Assembly: GCF_000003605.2 (NCBI RefSeq)
Contig: NW_003105105.1
Location: 47,758 to 92,383 of the forward strand
Reading direction: 5' to 3'
DNA: 44,626 nt
Source of the DNA: Saccoglossus kowalevskii
Taxonomy: Eukaryota; Hemichordata; Enteropneusta; Harrimaniidae
Below are positions 36,061 to 44,626 of the stretch, one piece after another. Both the position numbers and the translations under genes were made by a program. The notes beneath the pieces are model-generated. The model was given only the letters and a program-made list of their open reading frames with translations. It was not told the DNA's origin and ran no database searches. The stretch's first letter is position 1. Every line of letters starts with the position of its first letter.

Positions 36061-37820
36061 AGTACAATGAGGTGTACTTGTGGGCTTGAAGGCAAAAAGG
36101 ATAAGATATGGAAACAATGACTTCACCAAGACAAATCGTTTAGCACAATCAAACATTTCAGTAAAAATTTTCATTTTTCATATTTTTCCTGCTGTCCGCC
36201 AGGAATTAAACTACATTAAGTCTCAGTGAAGGTGGTGATATTTTGCATATAGTATGGCGTTCAAACGGGATGATTTGGATGTTAAACGTGATGAATTATT
36301 GCCGTGGAAGATTGGGAGAAAGTAAATGGGAAGATTCTGCAACAGGTTAGTACTTACACGTTTCGTTTGTACGGGAGATTGGTTGTCATAAACGGTACAT
36401 GATAGCGGACTGCTTAGCTTGCACTTATAAGTCAATAATTTGAATTTAAAAATCTCATGTCGTTCAAGTTTCCAAAAATGTTGGGTGAATTTCCTGGTGA
36501 TTTTTAAAGCGAGACAAGAGACGTATCGTGATTCAGGCCGGGGGTTGATACGACTCGGCGTGCAAGCTGTGTGCTTATGCAGTTTTGTGTTTTAACCTAA
36601 ATGATACAGAGATCGTTCAGTCTGTTTTATTTGCTGTTTTTTTTTCAGTGCCTAATATTTCACTTGTGCGAAAAAACCGTATCGTACATAGTTTTTTTAT
36701 GTGTTTCATTAACTTTGTGTTTATTTTTGTTTTGAATAACATTTAACCACACCAACAAGCAAAACTTCCGACAATAAAACTACCTAATTGTTGAATAATA
36801 ATGTATAAGTCCGCTGGTGTTTACCGGCAGCATATATACGTTGAATATAATGCAATACATGTACATTTAACACTTGCAAATATGCTTTCCTCTTCCGACA
36901 TAATGGGGAATTAATTATCTTCTGTCTGAACAAAAAACTCTTCATTAATAAATGGTTGCAAACAGTAGATAATTGCGAAAATTAACTATCTCATTACTCC
37001 TCTGAATCATCTCAAGTTCAGAAACCACCTAGCTAATTTGGCTTCATATAGTCATAATTATGTTCTGTTTTTGAATCTACATTAAAAACTAAGACAATTG
37101 TCGTTGGATGGCCGAAATAAAAATAATGGTAGAATAATATTAAGAATACAGGGAATGCTTTATTCCAAAACGTCACCATACCCTTCTCGCTACCTTAATA
37201 CACCGTCCCTCAACGCGGTGCTCATTACAGTCCCTGTAGATTTCATGCAACGAGTTTTAACCCAGATTGTTAGTGAACTAATTTATAGTTATGTTAAAAA
37301 TCGATAGAATACACGTACAATAGGCGTCTCCTGATCTGATTTATCATTGTACGCAATCCGATTTGATTCTCTACTTTCCGTATTTCTCTTTTATTTAGTC
37401 GCCCCATATTGGTTTTACAGCGTAGCATTGAACGTCATCTGGCCTGCTTTCATTGCATATCTTCTGGAGTTAATCGTTTAAACATATAAACAGTTAAGGG
37501 GGATTACAAACTGCACGACAACCCTGTGATCATACTTGACTGACACACAACAAGTGGAGTTCATTTACTCGTAGTAGCCGTTCACCCGTCGTTGATAAAA
37601 ACAACAACATTGCAAATCAGGCGCATTATGAGTGATATGTCGTAAATACAGTACAAGACGGGCACGGCGTGTTTAAAACGATTGCCTTTGTTCGGAAACA
37701 CAGGGTACATTCAGTTGTTCGAGAGCATGTTTTTTTTTTTGTTACAGATTATTTAAAAACAAAACATATAATGATTGAGGTATAACTTATATTTTTGATA
37801 ATTGTCAAGTTTGGTTTCAA

Positions 37821-37849
37821 TATTTATTTATTTATTTATTTATTTATTG
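37821..37849. repeat. (TTTA)n microsatellite
   Basis: About seven TTTA units lie in the upstream intergenic DNA. Confidence 0.95.
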
Positions 37850-38712
37850 TGATTGTCACTTATATTGATTACTTAAGCTGGCCATCATAATCCAAAGATT
37901 ACCGATTCAACATTTTTATGACCATTTATTTGTTTGTTTTTTAAGGCAGTATTTACAAACTGAATGGTGTGTGGTATTGTAATCATGTTTTATTTAATGT
38001 TCACTGAATTTTAACGAATCAATCTTGCACCTTGAATTAATATTTGCATTAATGTTACAGGGGTGTGATTTTTGTTGACTCCACAAACACTGACACTCTT
38101 AATCAGTGATCTTTAGTTTGGCATCAGTGAGGAATCGAGGAGCAGTCAATTCGTATTTATTATAAGATACATGGGTCCAAATCTTCACAATCGCGCCATT
38201 GTGGTTACGTAATTCCAATCACCAAGTAGACTGAAATTAACAATCTCCGTACGTTCTTATGATGGCTTTCGAGTTATTTAGCTATTGTGAGATAAATGCC
38301 TCATTAAGCTACCCAAAATAATCAATTCATACAACATGGTATTGGAAAACACTAATCAAACAGCAATGTATTGGGTCAAAATGTCATTTCAATAAAAAAC
38401 CATAAACCATCACCACCAAAATATTAGTATAAATTAAAGTCTGGTCATACAATGGGGTGTAATAATCACAAAACTGAATCCTGTAGTAATCTGGTAAATG
38501 TGTATGCATTTCTTAGTACTTTGTCTCGAAAAGTAAATTTCTTTTCCTAAAGTTTATATCTGTCCGAAACGTCTCCTGCTGTCAAAACCGTCATGTTTCG
38601 TGTAAGTATAACCACATGACTGATTTTACACTGATCAGAGAAAAAGAGTATATGAAGAAGGTAAAAAAACAAATTTCAAAAGGATTTCACAAATTTGACA
38701 AAAGAGAACAAC

Positions 38713-38836
<124 letters not shown>

Positions 38837-39766
38837 TCCTTCTCGGCAACATTGTTTAAGCTTGAATTACTAATGCACATACATCGGACTTCTGCCAATT
38901 TACATTTTTTAGTGTTCAGGTTTAGTGGATTTTGAACATAAATAATGAGATTTACACTCGGATTCAGATTTAGGTTCAATGCTCATATCAAGTTGGAAAT
39001 GCCTCAATCAGCGACAAAAACAAATTTAAGTCAAGTTAATATAATAATAAATTCGTCCACATTAGCATTTGAACTGGATATATATTAATATAGTAAAGGG
39101 GTGTCGTTTAATCCCTCGGACTGCACCGTGGCACCGTAATACACACATTCTTTTTGTTATTTACACATACATCATAATAGTTTTACATATTATTTTCGAA
39201 TTGCATTTTAAACCGTTTAATATTTGCTTTGAGATTAGGCTTTAGTAAACCACATAATGACAAAATACAAAACTTATTGAAAAGAGGAACGGTGTATAAA
39301 TTTAATCAGCTTTTTTTCTATATTTCACTGTAAAGTAAATAAAAAGCACCTAATTGCATTGAAGGTGTGACACTGCTTTATTGAATATAAGATTAGCGTA
39401 AAACTTAGCACGTACAAATCGCTACAAAATGAAATGTCATCAACAGTGTCAAATAAATCCGGTTTTACATATAAACATTGAACTTGCATATCCACTTTGT
39501 ATTATATTTCAGAACACCTGTCACTTATTATTGTGAGCACTATAAAATGATAAAATCATTTGGTTTGGCAACAAATCCTGAAACCAACCTGCACTGAAGG
39601 TTGTTATTTTTGTAAAAAATCAATGCTACTTTACTTAATTTCAGAAGTACTCCTAATTTTGATTTCAGGATTCTGGTAGATAGGATTTCTCATGCACAAA
39701 GTCCATAGCCCCTATAATGCTTACAAAGTGGGGATGCTACTAGAAATATATGACGCACATGTTACG

Positions 39767-41115
39767 GATGTGTTTCTAGGGGAGGTTTAATCCTGTGTTC
39801 AGGTGAGGAGGCGTAATCTTGTGTTCATGGGAGGAGGTTTATAACCCTCTGTTCGTGGGGGAGGTTTAACACTGTGTTCATGGGATGTTTAACTATGTGT
39901 TTTAGGAGAAGGTTCAACCTATGTTCATGGAATAAGGTTTAACCCTTTGTTCTTGGGAAGATGTTTAACCCTGTGTTCATGGAAGGAGGTTCAACACCCT
40001 GTGTTCATGGGAGGAGGTTTAACCCAGTGTTCATGGAAGGAGGTTCAACACCCTGTGTTCATGGGAGGAGATTTAACCCTGTGTTCATGGGAGGAAGTTT
40101 AACCCTGTGTTCATGGGAGGATGTTTAACCCTGTGCTCTTTGAAGGAAGTTTAACCCTGTGTTCATGGGATGTTTAACTCTGTGTTCTTAGAAGGAGGTT
40201 CAACCCTGTGTCCATGGGAGGAGGTTTAACCCTGTGCTCTTTGAAGGAAGTTTAACCCTGTGTTCTTGGCAGGAGGTTCAACACCCTGTGTTCTTGGCAG
40301 GAGGTTCAACACCCTGTGTTCATGGGAGGAGGTTTAACCCTGTGTTCATGGGAAGATGTTTAACCCTGTGCTCTTTGAAGGAAGTTTAATCCTGTGTTCT
40401 TGGCAGGAAGTTTAATCCTGTGTTCTTGGCAGGAGGTTTAATCCTGTGTTCTTGGCAGGAGGTTCAACATCCTTTGTTCATGGGAGGAGGTTTAACCCTG
40501 TGTTCATGGGAAGATGTTTAACCCTGTGCTCTTTGAAGGAAGTTTAATCCTGTGTTCTTGACAGGAAGTTTAATCCTGTGTTCTTGACAGGAGGTTTAAT
40601 CCTGTGTTCTTGGCAGGAGGTTCAACCCTATGTCCATGGGAGGAGGTTTAACCCTGTGTTCATGGAAGGAGGTTTAACCCTGTTTTCATGGGAGGAGGTT
40701 TAAACCTGTGTTCATGGGAGGTTTAACCCTGTGTTCTTAGGAGGGGTTCAACCCTATGTTCATGGAAAGAGGTTTAACCCTGTGTTCTTTGAAGGAAGTT
40801 TAACCCTGTGTTCTTGGCAGGAGGTTCAACACCCTGTGTTCATGGGAGGAGGTTTAAACCTGTGTTCATGGGAGGAAGTTTAACCCTGTGTTCTAGGCAG
40901 GAGGTTTAACCCTGTGTTCTTGGCTAGTGATTTATCTTTTCGTTCATGGAAAGAGGTTTAACCCTGTGCTCATACAGGGGGCTTAACCTTATGTTCATGG
41001 GAGGTTTAACCCTGTGTTCATGAAAGGAGATTAAACCCTGTATTCGTGGGAGGGGGTTTAACCCTGTGTTCATGGAAGGAAGTTGAATTCTGCGTTCATG
41101 GGCATAACCTTGTGT
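39767..41115. repeat. Minisatellite, 26-bp unit, about 50 copies, with a 158-bp higher-order repeat
   Basis: The consensus unit is about 26 bp, for example GGTTTAACCCTGTGTTCATG plus GGAGGA. Variant units carry GTGCTCTTTGAAGGAA, TTCTTGGCAGGA or a two-base AC insertion (TTCAACACCCTG). The same ordered set of six variant units recurs at 40305, 40463 and 40621, a period of exactly 158 bases each time (six units plus two bases). The unit length is not a multiple of three and frames contain TAA, so it is not protein-coding. It sits about 4-5 kb upstream of RFX4 exon 1. Confidence 0.97.
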
Positions 41116-41463
41116 GAGTAATGATTGCCGATGGAGAATCCGAGTTGTACGTTGTCATAGTTATACCATTGTAATGTAATGATATGATATTTACGTAATA
41201 AGGATATATATATATATAACAAATAGTGTGCTATAATTCTAAAAACTTTATTCAGTAAAACAGTGTTTGAAGCCAGTCTATTTTAATAATCATGTGATAA
41301 ACTTCGTAGAAATGAAATTACCGAGTCGTTAATATTTCAAAATAATATTTTACTTCATGCCATAATGTACATTTCCATAACACACATAGTTTATTTGTTA
41401 TGACTTTGGTATTAACTTTGTTGGTGCATGGTGGTAAAAAGAAATTTTTACCTCCATGCTCTG

Positions 41464-41477
41464 TGACCTGTTGACCT
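41464..41477 (-). promoter_or_regulatory. Perfect DR2 nuclear-receptor element (AGGTCA-AC-AGGTCA)
   Basis: On the minus strand two exact AGGTCA half-sites are separated by two bases. DR2 spacing is one of the classical retinoic-acid-receptor/RXR arrangements. It is about 5.7 kb upstream of RFX4 exon 1. Function is an inference from the motif alone. Confidence 0.4.
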
Positions 41478-41582
41478 GACATCAATGTCGAAGCTATCGA
41501 AGATTATCAACACATTAATTTTCTGATCCGCAAAATTAATTTATCTATTTATTTTGGTATGTCTAACGTGCGTACCAATTGA

Positions 41583-41590
41583 TGACGTCA
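41583..41590. promoter_or_regulatory. Perfect CRE palindrome TGACGTCA
   Basis: This is an exact CREB/ATF site in upstream intergenic DNA, about 5.8 kb before exon 1 and about 0.1 kb from the DR2 element. Confidence 0.35.
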
Positions 41591-44500
41591 CTGTCCCTTC
41601 CTTCTAGAGTAACGTTATGACCAAAAATTCACCTGAAACTACGAAAAGTGTAATTGCTTGTAAAAACATTATTCACAGGCATTATATTAATAGCAATATA
41701 AAAATAAGCATGTTGTTTAGTTAAGAGACGTGTCAAGGCTTAACGGTCGCTCGGGTTCATAACGGACTAACGCATTTAAATAACACTACATGATATACCT
41801 ATAGGCCGATTGCCTCGTTTTAAGCTGCAGCATATGTCTCACTTAATATGCTCTTTGTGTTTTGTTTATTCACACACGTATTTTACTTTAAAAACACTGC
41901 TGCTCTATTATATAGATTGTAAAGGTGTAGATAACGAGGGTTTTGAAGAGTCAAGACACATGTGCGAATCATGATTCCGGCCGATTTCCCGACGTTTTGC
42001 GAGAAAAAAAGCCTCTACCAGTACTGGCATTTTTTAAGCCGTGGTGCTGGTTTGTCAGAAAATGACCGCGCGTCAGAATTACGCCCTCTTTTAGTGGTTT
42101 CCTTCTCTAGAGAATGCTTGCAAACTATCGTACGTAATCCAATAGGTTGATGTTAGGATTGAACGAGAAAGAAAAGAACCCACTGAATTGTTTGGGTGTA
42201 ACACGTGTGACTGGCGTTATAATCCCACTGTGGGAATCTCCGTGGATTACATTTGCATGCTTCTAATGCACGAATACTTTCGAACCCGTCCATCCGTCGA
42301 TTTGCAATTTTTTTTTTTTATTGTTTTGTGGTGGCTAGAAAAACTAAAATATTTCAAATTGACGGCAATCTCCTCCAACTATTCGTTCATGACGGTGACG
42401 AGTTATATGAGGTGAAGTAGCGGCTTATGTAAGACACCGCAACTTAGAGGTATATCGCTATTGACACCTTTTGGAAAGAAGAAGTCTATGTAAGGCACCA
42501 CAGCTTTTGAAGCGTAGTGACATACCAGTATGTCAGACACGACAACTAGGGGCACTTTACGAGTAGTTTTATTTGTAATACACCTCAACTCAGGGTCGGG
42601 GACTGTCGAAGACTAGGCGTACATGTACCTATAAACACGTGGAAAGATGTTTGAGGCAGTAGTTGTTTATGTATTAACAATAATAATACTAATTTATTAG
42701 TTTGTAGGGTCTTTGAAGAAATTCGATAATGTAATATTTTGGAAAAACACAGACAAATAAAAAAAACATATGAAAACAAGATATAGTCTGCCTCTATGTG
42801 TTGTTCAGTTGGGGACCTCTATTTGTTGTACTCAGGCTGCCATTGACTAAAGCGAGCGTAGATGAATTTTGCAGGCCTTATCATTGGTTTGTTATTTTAA
42901 GGTTTCTAGACAGCAATGTTTCCTCCCCCGGATACCACAGTTCCTTAATATGTTGCAGAAATTCAAACAAAACTGTTATAAGATTCAACAAGTGCCACAA
43001 CGGTATGATATTGTATATTTAGAGCAGAACTTGAGTGCGCACTCATGTCTAGCCGTAATACAAAGTAACCTCTGTCCGACTTCATATAAGAATACTGTGG
43101 GTTTTTTTTGCGTTCTGAGTGGGCTGTCATATTCTCTGACAGATATTGATAGATCATCCAGTGCACGATTGTGTGCAATGGTTGTTCCTATCTCACACGG
43201 ATCGGCCGATGATACAACGTATAATAGTATAATAATATAACTTGATTATAGTCTGGTTTATCAAATCGCTCGTTACCGAAATGTTCATATTCGCACGTAC
43301 ATGTAATGCGGTGCACACTCTCAGTGCACGGCACGTCGCAGCATAGGACGTGTATTCGGTACATAATTACCGCCTGTGAATCTTACATAATATGTATCGT
43401 GGCGACGAAGGCCGCAATTACGTAGTATAGTTGTACTAATTTAATTGTTATTTACCTCAGACTAAGTGGTATAATCGGCAAATCGATATATTATGTAGAT
43501 AGCATGTCACAACAATAACGACTTTTATATTGCGAATTAAGAAAAAAACGATAATCGGTAAATAGATGGACACCGTCCTATGAAATATATGTATGAAATA
43601 TATTGACTTATCGACTGGCTAGCTTGGCAGTCTCGACACTTCATTGGTGGTAGTATTTGTCACTCGATATCCTCATATTGATTTCGTTTCCTTGTTTTTG
43701 TTATATTTAGTAATTCATTTTCATGAAAAAAAATCGCTACGTTCAACTCTTTTCACACCGGTCCCCTTGTCGTACTTCTCTAGTACGCGGACGTGTATGT
43801 TTTGTCGCAATACAAAGTGACACGTTCTACCGTACTTATAAAACTTTCTTATACTTCCCATCCGCCAACTAATTATATTTGCTCTTACAATTAATAAGTA
43901 AAACACTAATTAAGTTATAGTTAAATGAAGTAAGTATTGTTTCATTGTTTCTAAGTTAAAACAGTATAAAAGACATTGTGTATGTGAAATGGTTAGTGCT
44001 CTCCCTCAATCAGTCCATCGAAACACCAACGAAAATAAAACACTTTGACTGTTATACAATATCAAATGCCAACACATAGCCATTCATAACAAATAAACGA
44101 ATAAAGGAAATAACAGTGACTATAAGTGGGATAGTTGTACTGCCATGAAATGCATCCTATTAGTCTACCCCGGGACGACTGAATTATTGATTTTCAGGCG
44201 CAATTGTTTTCTGTCTTAGCAATACCGTTCTAACTTGAAAATCACCAATACATCGCTGGATACACGTATCATACGAACGAAGAAGTACTATTTACTATCC
44301 TGCTAATACTTATTTGGACCACAGTAATACTTTCCTATTTGTTTAACGCCGAGTGTTCAGTGTTAACAAATGCACCAAAGCAAAACAAAAAACATCCAAG
44401 CAAAATAGAATTTTGTATTAAACACTTTGAATTTTACTATGTCTTATAATTTGTTTTGTCCCTCACAGAGTATATCTTCGAATATGCCAACCACTTGTGA

Positions 44501-44626
44501 GGTTATATTCTATTCAGGTGTTAGTTACAAAGATAGTTTTTGCCCCCAGTTTAAACTTACAAATCATGAGTATCGTTCTCAGCTATTATACATACATTAT
44601 GGCAATGTTCAGTCAATAAGTTCATG

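Noticed and set aside
39767-41115. CRISPR-like or telomeric array (TTTAACCC words)
   Set aside because: There are no unique spacers between repeats, the unit is 26 bp and contiguous, and the TAACCC word is only part of that longer unit.
42869-43240. 123-codon plus-strand frame in upstream DNA, possibly a remnant transposon gene
   Set aside because: I could not match it to any transposase or other family; flanking frames overlap it as expected by chance.

Overview
The window is nuclear DNA from an animal: AT-rich, rich in simple repeats, with no long open reading frames and no operons. The only gene I can support is the 5' part of an RFX4-type transcription factor gene (RFX winged-helix family), on the minus strand. 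I rebuilt it by joining six short exons: 35781-35793 (coding part of exon 1), 18165-18266, 15321-15369, 12068-12191, 3452-3513 and 273-350. All splice sites are GT-AG, all codon phases match, and the joined reading frame has no stop. It encodes the acidic N-terminal segment (MDQTETWIEQCL...), the KPHSTPLTLQW linker and essentially the whole RFX DNA-binding domain. The dimerisation and other C-terminal domains must lie to the left of base 1. An intact RFX4 with non-vertebrate intron sequence suggests an invertebrate bilaterian. The style of the palindromic AT-rich interspersed repeats makes me lean towards a mollusc or other lophotrochozoan, but this is a weak guess.

Layout, right to left (the direction of transcription). 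36.1-44.6 kb is upstream intergenic DNA with no recognisable gene. It holds a ~1.35 kb minisatellite of 26-bp units (39.77-41.1 kb) with a 158-bp higher-order repeat, a 124-bp (AAAT)n tract, and a perfect DR2 nuclear-receptor-type site. 35.8-36.05 kb is the GC-richer exon 1 / leader region with a 68-codon upstream ORF. Intron 1 is ~17.5 kb (18.27-35.78 kb) and has several stretches that look like regulatory DNA, including three perfect CRE palindromes. Introns 2 and 3 (2.8 and 3.1 kb) carry triplet microsatellites. Intron 4 is 8.6 kb and intron 5 is 3.1 kb; these hold short interspersed repeats, a pair of MITE-like elements and a direct tandem duplication.

There is a visible change in base context near 12 kb. 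To the left (introns 4-6) the DNA is poor in CpG; to the right (exons 1-4 and intron 1) CpG is frequent.

I found no RNA gene, CRISPR array, transposase, reverse transcriptase or second protein-coding gene. The open frames scattered through introns look like chance. I do not see a new biological system here. The best leads are an alternative start codon at exon 2, the HOR-structured minisatellite, the CpG boundary, and candidate regulatory blocks.
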